DNA of 64,000 nt from Streptomyces guryensis (GTDB lineage: Bacteria; Actinomycetota; Actinomycetes; Streptomycetales; Streptomycetaceae), in contig NZ_JAJSBI010000005.1 of the NCBI RefSeq assembly GCF_021261325.1, forward strand, positions 372,001 to 436,000, in the 5' to 3' direction. How positions within the stretch are numbered: the first letter of the stretch is position 1; every line of letters starts with the position of its first letter. The position numbers and the translations under genes are program-made. Below, one piece after another: positions 16,008-24,780 of this stretch. The notes beneath the pieces are model-generated. The model saw only the letters and a program-made list of their open reading frames with translations, did not search any database and had not been told where the DNA came from.

Positions 16008-18440
16008 TCACGGCCTGCCGGTTCGGGAGCGGAGCATGCGGCGGACCGTGTCCGAGCGTTCCAGGAGAGTGTTGCGGACCACGGGCGCTGCCTTGTCCGA
16101 CGTCCGTTGGGCGGTTTCGATGTAGCCGGAGCCGACGGCGTGCAGTGGGAAGAGGTGGCTCGTGAACACCATCGCCGGGATCATCCCACCCTGGTGCAGG
16201 TGGGGGACCGCCTCGAGGTAGCGCTCCGCGTACGGGGCGAGGAGGGCGTCCTGGGCGGGGCGCCAGAAGGCCGCTGCCACCTGGCCGACCGCGGAGACGG
16301 GGACCGCGCGGTCGACGGCGAGCTTCTGCCAGACCTCTGCCTTGGCGGCGGCGTCGGGCACGGCGGCTCGTACCGTGAGGGCGCGGATCCAGGCGTCGGG
16401 GTCCGGGTCGCGGTCCAGCAGACGGGCGGCCTCGGACGAGACGTCCCCGCCCAGTTCGGCCGCACGGACCAGCGCGCGCCAGTGCAGGTCCACATCGTCG
16501 CCCGCCTGCTCGCGCAGCCACGCGAGGTCCTCGGCGGTGGCGGCGGTACGGGCCAGGCCACGCAGAGCGACCTGGCGGCGGCCGGAATCCGCGGCGAGGT
16601 CCCGACAGGTCCTGGCCACCGCTGCCGTCAGTTCGGCGCCTTCACCGGGCGGCGCCCAGAGTTCGGCGATGTTCGCGGCGAGCGTCAGATACGGCTCGAT
16701 CACGGCGTCCGACGTCTCGGCCGCAAGGACCGCGGTGATGCACTGCCCGGCTTCGGCGGCGGTGGCCTCACCGGTGGTCAGCATGTCCCACACGGTGGCG
16801 GCGGCCACGCCCCGGGAGATGGCCGTGGGCAGCTGAGCGGCCGTGTGGAAGAGGACGTTTCTGGTCGTGGGGTCCGGGCGGGCCGTGGCGAAGGTCAGGT
16901 CGTCGTCGTTGATCAGCAGGACATCCGCGGGAGGGAGGCCGGGGACCGGGGTACGGGGCTGCGTCACCTCGACGCGCACCAGTGCCCTGCGTTCCAGGAC
17001 CTCTCCCTTCCGGGCGTACGCGCCCACCGCCAGAACCTGCGGGCGTGGCGTGCCGGCGGCCACCAGCGTGACGGTCTCGCCGTCGGCCTCCAGCGAGAAG
17101 CGGTCCGTGCCCGCCGTCGCCAGCCAGGCGGTGCGCCAGCCGTCCAGGTCCCGCCCACTCGCCTTGCCGAGAGCGTCGGTCAGGTCCTGCAGCGTGGTGT
17201 TGCCCCATGCATGGCGGGCGAAGTAGGCGGCCATGCCGGCCCGGAAGCTCTCTTCGCCGACATACGTCATGAGCTGCTGGAGGACGGAGGCGCCCTTGGG
17301 ATAGGTGATGTTGTCGAAGATCGACGCGGCCTGGGCCACGTCGTGGATGGGCTGGTGGATCGGGTGGGACACCGGACCCTGGTCGGCCAGGTAGGCCTTC
17401 AGCTTGTCGCCCACCAGGTGGCCCGCCCATGCGTCGGTGTACCGGGTGGCGCGCTCGGCGGCCCAGTGGCAGGCGAACTCCGCGAACGCCTCGTTCAGCC
17501 AGAGGTCGTCCCACCAGCGCATGGTGACGATGTTGCCGAACCACATGTGCGCCATCTCGTGCAGCAGCACCTTGGCGAACAGTTCCTGCTCGGCGGGCGT
17601 CGGCGCGGCCCGCCGCAGGAACATGTCCGACCAGGTCACACAGCCGTAGTTCTCCATCGCCCCGCCGAACTCGGGCACGAACACCTGGTCGTAGCGGCGC
17701 TGCGGGAACTGCATCGCGAAGGCCTCGCCGTAGAAGGCGAGGCCCTGGCGGGTGAGGGTGAAGATCTCGTCGGCGTCGCGGTCGAGGACCTCGGCGAGCG
17801 AACGGCGCGCGTACAGGCCGAGGTCGTGGCCGTCGGCCTCGCGGCGGATCTCGTGGAAGGGGCCCGCGTTGACGACGGTGTTGTACACGGCCAGGGGCGG
17901 GGTGTCGGGGAAGGTCCAGCGACGGGCCGTCCCCAGCTCCTCGACCTGTGCCTCGCCGGAGTTGCCGGTGACGGCCCATGCGGCGGGGGCCGTGACGGTG
18001 AAGGCGTGCACGGCCTTGAGATCGGGCTGGTCGAAGCACGCCCAGACGAACCGGGCCTCGTCCGGTTCGAAGCTCATCCAGACGTAGACCTCGCCGTCCG
18101 CGGGGTCGACCGCCCTGTGCACGCCCCCGCCCGCGGCTGTGTCCGCCTGGATGCTCTCCACGCGCAGCACGTTGTGCCCGGCCAGGTCGGGCAGGGGGAT
18201 CCGGCCGTCACCGGCAGGGGTGACAGCGGTTCCGTTCAGAGTGGCGCTGACGACCTCTGCCGCGCAGTCCACGAAGCTCTCCGCGCCCGGCTCGTGGCAC
18301 GTGAAGGTCACGGTGGACACGCACCGCACCTCGGGCCCGTCCGGCAGCGCCGTGAGGTCGACGTCCACGTCGTACCGCTCGACGGTCAACAGTGCGGCCC
18401 GGCGCTCGGCTTCGGTACGGGTCAGGCTTCGGATCCCCAT
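16008..18440 (-). CDS. pepN: Aminopeptidase N (M1 family zinc metallopeptidase)
   Basis: An 810-residue M1 aminopeptidase, close to the usual actinobacterial length of ~850. The exopeptidase motif GAMENYG is at ~residue 258 and the zinc site HEMAHMWFGN at ~293, with the third ligand in LNEAFAEF. A C-terminal ERAP1-like helical domain spans ~500-810. There is no signal peptide, so it is cytosolic, trimming N-terminal residues from peptides. The ATG at 18440 is set by a perfect AGGAGG site on the minus strand; the upstream in-frame extension is not typical. Confidence 0.92.
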   Translation of the reverse strand: MGIRSLTRTEAERRAALLTVERYDVDVDLTALPDGPEVRCVSTVTFTCHEPGAESFVDCAAEVVSATLNGTAVTPAGDGRIPLPDLAGHNVLRVESIQADTAAGGGVHRAVDPADGEVYVWMSFEPDEARFVWACFDQPDLKAVHAFTVTAPAAWAVTGNSGEAQVEELGTARRWTFPDTPPLAVYNTVVNAGPFHEIRREADGHDLGLYARRSLAEVLDRDADEIFTLTRQGLAFYGEAFAMQFPQRRYDQVFVPEFGGAMENYGCVTWSDMFLRRAAPTPAEQELFAKVLLHEMAHMWFGNIVTMRWWDDLWLNEAFAEFACHWAAERATRYTDAWAGHLVGDKLKAYLADQGPVSHPIHQPIHDVAQAASIFDNITYPKGASVLQQLMTYVGEESFRAGMAAYFARHAWGNTTLQDLTDALGKASGRDLDGWRTAWLATAGTDRFSLEADGETVTLVAAGTPRPQVLAVGAYARKGEVLERRALVRVEVTQPRTPVPGLPPADVLLINDDDLTFATARPDPTTRNVLFHTAAQLPTAISRGVAAATVWDMLTTGEATAAEAGQCITAVLAAETSDAVIEPYLTLAANIAELWAPPGEGAELTAAVARTCRDLAADSGRRQVALRGLARTAATAEDLAWLREQAGDDVDLHWRALVRAAELGGDVSSEAARLLDRDPDPDAWIRALTVRAAVPDAAAKAEVWQKLAVDRAVPVSAVGQVAAAFWRPAQDALLAPYAERYLEAVPHLHQGGMIPAMVFTSHLFPLHAVGSGYIETAQRTSDKAAPVVRNTLLERSDTVRRMLRSRTGRP

Positions 18441-18700
18441 GCATCCTCCTCGGCAGACAGCGGGCGTCAGCGTATGCCGGAGAGCGACGGCGCGCGCAGG
18501 GTTTTCCGCCGTGCCGAACGGGCGGCGGATGCCTGGCAGTTGGCGTACCGGCACGGATGCGTGCCGCGGCCATGGAGTCAGTGGCACACGGTCACCACGC
18601 ACCCGACGGCGAACGACGCGACCGCAGGCTCCGGAAAGCCGGCCGGTTCCCTCTACGCCTGCTCAGGGGAAGTGCCGGGGCGCAGCGCCCGCGGGTTTGC

Positions 18701-19786
18701 TCAGGCGGGGTACGCGTGCGTCTGAGCCGCCTTCACCGTCGCCCAGACCGTGGCGCCGGGGTACAGGTCGAGTTCCGCGGCGGCGACCGTGGTGAGGTCG
18801 GCGGCGAGGGGGAGTTGGCCGGTGAGGGCTGCGCGGATCTGGTCGCCGTGGGTCTCCAGGCCGGCCACCTCGCAGCGCCAGAGGTTGCGGGCGCTGGCGC
18901 CGGTGGGGCGCTCCCGGTAGAGGGTGACCGCGCCGGGCGGGAAGGCCACGAAGACCGGCCCGCTGAGGTCCTCCTCGGTCGTGATCCCGGGGCCGCCGTC
19001 AAGGCGGACCGTGTGGCCTTCGGCCTCCCCGCGGTAGAGGTTCAGTCCGACGAGGTGGGCGATGTAGTCGGTGCGGGGGTGGCGGGCGATGTGCGCTGGG
19101 CTGCCCTCCTGGACGATGTGGCCGTCCTCGATGACGACGAGGTGGTCGGCCAGGACCATCGCGTCCAGTGGATCGTGCGTGACGAGTACGGCGACGGCCT
19201 CGAAGTCGGCCAGGTGGTGGCGGAGTTGGGCTCGGATGTCGAGGCGGGTGCGGGCATCGAGGGCGGCGAGCGGTTCGTCGAGGAGCAGCAGGCGCGGGTG
19301 GGTGGCCAGGGCGCGGGCGAGTGCGACGCGCTGGGCCTGGCCGCCGGAGAGGCGGCGGGGTTTGGCGGTGGCGTGGTCGGTGAGGCCCATCCGGGCCAGC
19401 CACTCGGCGGCCCGGGCACGGGATTCTGCCTTGGTGGCGCCCTGGCAGCGTGGCCCGAAGGCCACGTTGTCCAGAGCGGACAGATGGGGGAAGAGCAGGT
19501 AGTCCTGGAACACGACGCCGACGGGGCGGGACTCGGGCGGCGTACGGTCCAACTCCTCGCCGTCCAGCCGCAGATGGCCGCCGGAGAGCGGGACGAGACC
19601 GGCGAGGGCGCGCAGGGCGGTGGTCTTGCCGGCGCCGTTGGGGCCCAGCAGGGCGACCACGTCACCGGGTGCCGCGCTCAGTGTCACGTCGAGGCGGAAG
19701 GAGCCGCGCTCGACCAGCAGCCGGGTGTCGAGACCCTCGCCGGTGGAGGCGGGAGCATCCACGGTGGCCTTCTCGATGTCGGTCAT
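18701..19786 (-). CDS. modC: Molybdate ABC transporter ATP-binding protein
   Basis: A 361-residue ABC ATPase with Walker A GPNGAGKTT (~residue 50), signature LSGGQAQRVALARAL, Walker B LLLLDEPLAALD, and a C-terminal TOBE/Mop-like domain (~285-355), which is typical of ModC. The ATG overlaps the modB stop (ATGA). It energises molybdate import through ModB. Together with modA and modB it forms a standard three-gene operon headed by the HTH-TOBE regulator. Confidence 0.92.
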   Translation of the reverse strand: MTDIEKATVDAPASTGEGLDTRLLVERGSFRLDVTLSAAPGDVVALLGPNGAGKTTALRALAGLVPLSGGHLRLDGEELDRTPPESRPVGVVFQDYLLFPHLSALDNVAFGPRCQGATKAESRARAAEWLARMGLTDHATAKPRRLSGGQAQRVALARALATHPRLLLLDEPLAALDARTRLDIRAQLRHHLADFEAVAVLVTHDPLDAMVLADHLVVIEDGHIVQEGSPAHIARHPRTDYIAHLVGLNLYRGEAEGHTVRLDGGPGITTEEDLSGPVFVAFPPGAVTLYRERPTGASARNLWRCEVAGLETHGDQIRAALTGQLPLAADLTTVAAAELDLYPGATVWATVKAAQTHAYPA

Positions 19787-20646
19787 GAGGCGGTCATCCA
19801 GCGGTCACGCAGCCCCGCCAGCACGGCGATCGACACGGCCAGCAGGACCAGGCTGAGGGCGATCGCCGCCTCCGGGTCGTTCTGGAGGGCGAGGTAGACG
19901 GCGAGGGGCATGGTCTGGGTGCGGCCGGGGAAGTTGCCGGCGAAGGTGATCGTGGCGCCGAACTCGCCGAGCGCCCGGGCCCAGGCCAGCACTGCGCCCG
20001 CGGCGACGCCGGGGGCGATGAGCGGCAGGGTGACCCGGCGGAAGGCGGTGAAGCGGGAGGCGCCGAGCGTGGTGGCCGCCTCCTCGTAGCGGGGGTCGGC
20101 GGCGCGCAGGGTGCCCTCGACGCTGATGACCAGGAACGGCATCGCCACGAAGGCTTCGGCGACCACGACCCCCCAGGTGGTGAAGGGCAGCGTGATGCCG
20201 AACCAGCTGTCCAGCCACTTCCCGACGACGCCGTTGCGGCCGAGCGCCATCAGCAGCGCCACACCTCCAACAACCGGCGGTAGCACGAGCGGGAGGGTGA
20301 CGAGGGCCCGTACGACACCACGTCCCGGGAACTCGACCCGGGCCAGCAGCCAGGCCAGCGGCACCCCGAACACCAGACACGCCGCGGTGGCGGCGGTGGC
20401 GCAGAGCAGGGACAGCTGGAGGGCCTGCCACACCTCGGTGCTGGTCAGCAGGTGGGGCATGCTTCGCCACGGGGCCCGGATCAGCAGGGCGACGAGCGGC
20501 AGGATCAGGAAGGCCAGGCCGATCAGCGCGGGCAGCAGGAGAGGCAGTGGGGCGCCCGCGCGCACGCCCTTGAGGACCCGGCGGCGCCGCGGGCCACCCG
20601 CGAGGGTGTCCGCGGCACCGGCCCTGCCCGGGGAGCGAGAGATCAC
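19783..20646 (-). CDS. modB: Molybdate ABC transporter permease
   Basis: A 287-residue permease with about six membrane segments and the EAA loop EEAATTLGASRFTAFRRVTLP (residues ~195-215), then the ARALGEFGATITFAG motif typical of ModB/CysTW permeases. The start is GTG, overlapping the modA stop (GTGA), and the gene overlaps modC at its end. A basic N-terminal extension of ~30 residues precedes the first membrane segment. Confidence 0.92.
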   Translation of the reverse strand: MISRSPGRAGAADTLAGGPRRRRVLKGVRAGAPLPLLLPALIGLAFLILPLVALLIRAPWRSMPHLLTSTEVWQALQLSLLCATAATAACLVFGVPLAWLLARVEFPGRGVVRALVTLPLVLPPVVGGVALLMALGRNGVVGKWLDSWFGITLPFTTWGVVVAEAFVAMPFLVISVEGTLRAADPRYEEAATTLGASRFTAFRRVTLPLIAPGVAAGAVLAWARALGEFGATITFAGNFPGRTQTMPLAVYLALQNDPEAAIALSLVLLAVSIAVLAGLRDRWMTAS

Positions 20647-21470
20647 GGCTTGAGGAACCCGGCCGCGGTCAGGACCTGCTGGCCCTCAGCGGACTGCACC
20701 AGGGCGATGAACGCCTTCGCCGCGTCCGCGTTCGGGGCGTCCTTGAGCAGGGTGATCGGGTAGTCGTTGATGGCGTCGGCGGACTCGGGGAACTCCACGC
20801 CCTGCACCTTGCTGCCCGCCGCCTTCACATCGGTCTTGTAGACGACCGCGGCGTCGGCCTCCTTCAGCACCACCTTGTTGAGGGCGGACTTGACGTCCTG
20901 CTCGTAGGAGACCGGGGTGAGCTTCAGCTTGCTGGCGGTCAGGGCCTTCTGGGCGGCGGCGCCGCAGGGCACTGTCTTGTCGCACAGCACGACCTTCAGC
21001 GAGGACTTGGTCAGGTCGTTCAGGGACGACACCTTGTCGGGGTTGCCCGGCAGGGTCGCGATCTCCAGCTGGTTGCGCACGAAGGTGGCCGGCGTGCCCA
21101 CTGCGTCGCCCTTGCCGGTCACGATCTTCATCGTCTTGGGGCTCGCCGCGGCGAACACGTCGGCCGGGGCGCCGCCGGTGATGCTCGCGGCCAGGGTGTC
21201 GCTGCCGCCGAAGTTGAAGGTCACCTTCGTACCCGGGTGTGCCTTCTCGAACTCCTTGCCCAGCGTCGTGAAGCTCTCCTTCAGCGAGGCGGCGGCGAAG
21301 ACGGTCACCGTACCCGACAGCTTCGGCGACGACGAGGCCGACGCGGAGGAGTCCGATTTCGTCGAGGAGTCGTCGGAGGACGAACAGGCGCTCAGGGCCA
21401 GCAGCGCGGCGGCGCTCACACCGGTCACCTGCAGTATCCGGCGGGTCCGACGCACGGAACGGGTCATCAC
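20643..21470 (-). CDS. modA: Molybdate-binding lipoprotein
   Basis: A 275-residue lipoprotein with an N-terminal basic/hydrophobic signal ending in the lipobox LSAC (Cys ~29), a Ser/Asp-rich tether, then a type II periplasmic binding fold (VFAAASLKESFTTLGKEFEK) with the ModA hallmark of Ser residues near the oxyanion. It captures molybdate or tungstate at the outer membrane face. The GTG at 21470 or the ATG at 21467 may start it; a GGGAG site lies just upstream. Confidence 0.92.
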   Translation of the reverse strand: MMTRSVRRTRRILQVTGVSAAALLALSACSSSDDSSTKSDSSASASSSPKLSGTVTVFAAASLKESFTTLGKEFEKAHPGTKVTFNFGGSDTLAASITGGAPADVFAAASPKTMKIVTGKGDAVGTPATFVRNQLEIATLPGNPDKVSSLNDLTKSSLKVVLCDKTVPCGAAAQKALTASKLKLTPVSYEQDVKSALNKVVLKEADAAVVYKTDVKAAGSKVQGVEFPESADAINDYPITLLKDAPNADAAKAFIALVQSAEGQQVLTAAGFLKP

Positions 21471-21522
21471 GGGTAACTCCCTCTGGTCCTGACGGACTCA
21501 GCTACGGTCTTGCGACCTTGTC

Positions 21523-21909
21523 TTACGGTCTCTCGACGACCACGTTGGTCGACTTGATCACGGCTTCGGCCGGAACACCGGGCTCCAGCTTCAGGTCCTC
21601 AGCCGACTCGCGGCTGACCATGGCCACCACCCGGAACGGCCCGGCCTGGATCTCCACCTGCGCGGAGACGTCCCCGAGGATCACATCGGTGACGATGCCG
21701 GAGAACCGGTTGCGGGCCGAGGAGCCGGTGGACTCCCGCTCCGCCCGGTGTGTCTCGCGGGCGTAGACCGCAAGAGCCGGCCCGGGGATGATCCGGTGGC
21801 CCAGCTCGTCGCGTTCGGCGGTCAACTTCCCTGCGTCGACCAGACGCCGCACGGTGCCGGGGCTCACGCCGAGTAAGGCGGCGGCATCCCCGATCCGGTA
21901 GGTGTGCAT
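21523..21909 (-). CDS. HTH-TOBE molybdate-responsive regulator
   Basis: A 128-residue protein with an N-terminal MerR/excisionase-type helix-turn-helix (YRIGDAAALLGVSPGTVRRL, residues ~4-23) and a C-terminal TOBE (molybdate-binding) domain (~60-128). This is the small actinobacterial Mo regulator architecture, distinct from ModE. It is first in the modABC operon, 52 bp before modA, and divergent from the molybdoenzyme gene, so it likely adjusts both to molybdate. Codon 12 is TTA (21874-21876), so translation may need the bldA tRNA. Confidence 0.82.
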   Translation of the reverse strand: MHTYRIGDAAALLGVSPGTVRRLVDAGKLTAERDELGHRIIPGPALAVYARETHRAERESTGSSARNRFSGIVTDVILGDVSAQVEIQAGPFRVVAMVSRESAEDLKLEPGVPAEAVIKSTNVVVERP

Positions 21910-22047
21910 GCGCCGATGATACTGCCGCAGATGCAAGGCGAAAGTCTGCTGTCACATCGCATGAGCCGGAACTGCGATCTGTCGGCATGGCATGTGCGTT
22001 TGTACGGGAGTGCGGTCCGGGTACGGTCATGCGGGAGGTGGTAGCCA

Positions 22048-22530
22048 GTGAGCCAGACCCTCGCAGCTGCCCGTACGGCCGCCGGACCGGCGGCGGAACT
22101 CGTCCTCACCGGCGACCTGGAGCGACCGGCCCGGCTGACGGTGCCCGACCTGCTCGCCTGGCCCCAGCACCGTGCCGAGGTCGCCTTCGAGTGCGCCACC
22201 AGCGGCGTCCAGCACCACACCTTCACGGGCCCTCTCCTTCACGACGTCCTCATGGACGCGGGCCCCGTCTTCGATCCCGCCCGCCGCAAGGACCGCCTCC
22301 GCTTCCTCATCGCCGTGCACGGCACGGACGGCCACCACGCCCTGCTCTCCTGGGCCGAGATCGACCCCGACTTCGGCCGCGCCCCGGTCCTGCTGGCGGT
22401 CACCCTCGACGACACCCCGCTCGACCGCGCCGGCGCCCAGCTCGTGCTGCCCCAGGACCGCTGCGGCGCCCGCTACATCAGCGGCATCGACGCGATACGC
22501 GTGGACGGCGGATACACCGCCTGGACCTGA
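22048..22530 (+). CDS. Small sulfite-oxidase-fold molybdopterin oxidoreductase
   Basis: A 160-residue stand-alone molybdopterin-binding domain of the sulfite oxidase family. The molybdenum-ligand Cys is in VAFECATSGVQHH (~residue 51), followed by the FTGPLLHDVLMDAG segment and the late RYISGIDAIRV strand. There is no signal peptide, heme or dimerisation domain, so the redox partner must be separate. The start is GTG. It is divergent from the Mo regulator across 138 bp, consistent with molybdate-linked control. The substrate is unknown. Confidence 0.78.
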   Translation: MSQTLAAARTAAGPAAELVLTGDLERPARLTVPDLLAWPQHRAEVAFECATSGVQHHTFTGPLLHDVLMDAGPVFDPARRKDRLRFLIAVHGTDGHHALLSWAEIDPDFGRAPVLLAVTLDDTPLDRAGAQLVLPQDRCGARYISGIDAIRVDGGYTAWT

Positions 22531-22934
22531 CGGCGGCGGCGACCGGAGAAACACGGTGCAGCTCGACCCGGCCGCCCTCATGCTGCGCACGTGCCGTATC
22601 CGGGCGGGCCACCCGGTACCCGGGACTCTGCACCGCATCACGGCCCTCGTGGTGATGGGCGAGGCGGCTGCCGCCTACGAGGACTGGCCCGGCCGTACCG
22701 CCGAACCGGCGCTGACCACCCCACCTCCATGCGGCCGCCCGCCGCCTTCGTACTCGCGCTCGATGTCCTGCGCCCCAACCGCCGCCGGTGGAGGCGCCGT
22801 TGCTCCGACATCGCGACCTCTGACGGCCACTTGCTCTGGTCCGGGACGGTCTTCGTTGGGTACGGCCCCGGTCAAGGGCCGGTCATAGGTGGGAAAGCGG
22901 GGTTGAGGCGGGAGTATCCTGTGTGCGGTTTGAC
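22531..22934. other. Interval without a convincing gene
   Basis: A possible GTG-initiated frame at 22556 with a GGAG site starts well (QLDPAALMLRTCRIRAG) but loses third-position bias and becomes Pro/Arg-rich after ~50 codons. No hairpin or known motif was recognised before the riboswitch. Confidence 0.4.
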
Positions 22935-23110
22935 GAGACACCTCGTTCGGTGAGGCGTCTTCACGGACACAGGCCACTGATCCCACCCGTCGAGAGACGC
23001 TCCGGATCAGGACAGGTCTCCCCGGCCCAAGGGGTGACCCCAAGTGGCTTCTCCCGCGGGGCTCGCGGGGGATCACGCCGTGGAGTGCCAAAGCTCTGAC
23101 GAGTTGGGGT
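22935..23110 (+). promoter_or_regulatory. M-box (ykoK) Mg2+ riboswitch
   Basis: The leader contains the M-box conserved blocks in the right order and spacing. These are TTCGGTGAGGCG at 22946-22957, CACGGACACAGGCCACTG around 22962-22979, CGTCGAGAGACGC at 22988-23000, and the distal GTGCCAAAGCTC at 23085-23096, which matches the M-box TGCTAAAGCTC strand. The known M-box folds with Mg2+ and lowers expression of Mg transporters. Here it precedes a long leader (~300 nt) to a MgtE-N/CBS protein and an Nramp-related transporter. Confidence 0.88.
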
Positions 23111-23290
23111 GGGCCGGAGCCGTGTGCTCTCGGCTGCCCCTTGCCGCATGGCCGCGACATCTGGTGCGCGGCCGGAACCGGGAGGAGGCGAGATGGACAG
23201 TAGTCCGGGTCATAGTCGGCCCTTCTCCGTGTTGTCCGCGCCGTCCTTCCGCGGCCCCGGACAGCCCGTCCTCTCCTGATCCGCCCAGAG

Positions 23291-23397
23291 CACCGGCCTT
23301 GTCGGGCCGGGTGTCGGCATGCCCTCGGCGCATCGCCGCCACCGGTCGGGGAGAGGCGCGCTGCCGGTCGCCGCCCGCTGCCCCGCCCTCGCGGGGC
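23291..23397 (+). promoter_or_regulatory. Leader hairpins, possible riboswitch expression platform
   Basis: Two hairpins lie between the M-box and the start codon: CACCGGCC/GGCCGGGTG at 23291-23313, and GCCCCGC with GCGGGGC at 23380-23397 with a 4-nt CCTC loop. The second sits directly before the AAGGGGG ribosome site (23398-23404), so either transcription stop or ribosome blocking is possible. Which structure switches cannot be told by eye. Confidence 0.45.
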
Positions 23398-23412
23398 AAG
23401 GGGGTATTCATC

Positions 23413-24780
23413 GTGGCTGCCCACACCCTGTTCATGTCCACCTCGGCCCGCCTGCGCGACCGCCGGGTCACTCTGGAACGCCGTGCCACCGCGTCCAAGG
23501 CCGTGCGTACGTCACTGGTGTCGCTCGCCGGGCTCGTCGGGGGACCGGTCACCAACCAGTCCGGCGAGGAGGTCGGGCGCGTCGTCGACGTCGTCGCCCG
23601 GCTGTACGGACCCGAACCGTACCCGCCCGTCACCGGGCTGATCCTGCGCATCGGCCGACGGCGAAGCTTCCTGCCCGCCGACGCCGTCGGCAAGGTTCTG
23701 GCCGGGCATGTACGGCTGCGTACCGCGCGCGTCGACCTTCGAGACTTCGCCCGCCGCCCCGGCGAGGCACTGCTGGCCAAGGACGTCCTCGACCACCAAC
23801 TGGTCGACGTGGACGGCGTCCAGGTCACACGCGCCGCCGACCTCTACCTGGCGCCCCTGGTCGACCAGGTCGTACTGGTCGGAGTGGACGTCTCACTGCC
23901 CACCCTCCTGCGCAGGCTCGGCCCGCGCCGCTGGCAGGCGAGGCCGACCCCGGAACGGGTGCTCGACTGGCAGGCGGTGGCTCCCTTCGCCGAACAGGCC
24001 ACCGAGGGGCCGCCCGAGGTACGGCTGCGCGCCTCGCGGACCGCGCTGCACCGGCTGCGTCCGGCCGACCTGGCCGACATCCTCGAAGACCTGGGGCGCG
24101 CCGAGCGACAGCAGCTGCTGGGCTGGCTGGAGCCGGAGCAGGCCGCCGACGCCCTGGAGGAGATGGAACCGGCCGAACTGGAGAACCTCCTGCGCGAGGC
24201 CCGGCCGGAGCACGCGGCCCGGCTGGTGGACGAGATGGAGCCGGACGAGGCCACCGACGCCCTGCGCGACCTCACCGGCGAGGAGCGAGAGGCGCTGCTG
24301 ACGCGGATGCCGGCCGGTGAAGCGGCCGAGCTGCGGCGGTTGCTGACCCACCGTGAGGGCACGGCGGGCGGCGCGATGACCACCCTTCTGGTGACCGCCC
24401 GCCCTGACGAGACCGTTGCCGAGGTGCGGGGGCGGCTGGCCGAACAGGCCGAGCACCGCACCGAGATCGACGCCGTCGCCGTCGTGGACGACGAGGGCCG
24501 ACTGCTGTGCGACATCGCCCTGTTCGACCTGGCGGTGGCCGAGGACTCGGCCCCGGCGGCCGATCTGGTGGCCTGGCGTGCGCAGTTCGGCCCGCCCGTC
24601 TCCGTGCATGCCGACACTCCGCTGGCCGAGGCCGCCGACGACCTGGTCGCCGCCCGCGCCTCCTCGCTTCTCGTGGTCGACGACGGCGACCGCCCGCTCG
24701 GCCGGATCCTGGCCGACGACCTTCTCGACGCCCTGCTGCCCGACCGGGGGCGCCTGCACTTCCGGAGGTTCCTCCAGTGA
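23413..24780 (+). CDS. Soluble MgtE N-domain/CBS protein with PRC-barrel-like N-terminus
   Basis: A 455-residue protein with no membrane segment. Residues ~25-165 look like two PRC-barrel-like beta units (GPVTNQSGEEVGRVVDVV; later LVDVDGVQVTRAADLYLAP). Residues ~200-320 are the MgtE N superhelix (LRPADLADILEDLGRAERQQ and following repeats), and ~325-450 a CBS pair. In MgtE transporters the N and CBS domains bind Mg2+ and close the pore; here the pore is absent. The start is GTG with AAGGGGG. Its GTGA overlap with the next transporter gene suggests it is that transporter's cytosolic Mg sensor or gate. Confidence 0.88.
   Translation: MAAHTLFMSTSARLRDRRVTLERRATASKAVRTSLVSLAGLVGGPVTNQSGEEVGRVVDVVARLYGPEPYPPVTGLILRIGRRRSFLPADAVGKVLAGHVRLRTARVDLRDFARRPGEALLAKDVLDHQLVDVDGVQVTRAADLYLAPLVDQVVLVGVDVSLPTLLRRLGPRRWQARPTPERVLDWQAVAPFAEQATEGPPEVRLRASRTALHRLRPADLADILEDLGRAERQQLLGWLEPEQAADALEEMEPAELENLLREARPEHAARLVDEMEPDEATDALRDLTGEEREALLTRMPAGEAAELRRLLTHREGTAGGAMTTLLVTARPDETVAEVRGRLAEQAEHRTEIDAVAVVDDEGRLLCDIALFDLAVAEDSAPAADLVAWRAQFGPPVSVHADTPLAEAADDLVAARASSLLVVDDGDRPLGRILADDLLDALLPDRGRLHFRRFLQ

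Noticed and set aside
15966..18725. A 919-codon plus-strand frame across pepN
   Set aside because: Antisense shadow of the M1 aminopeptidase, whose motifs and AGGAGG site are clear.
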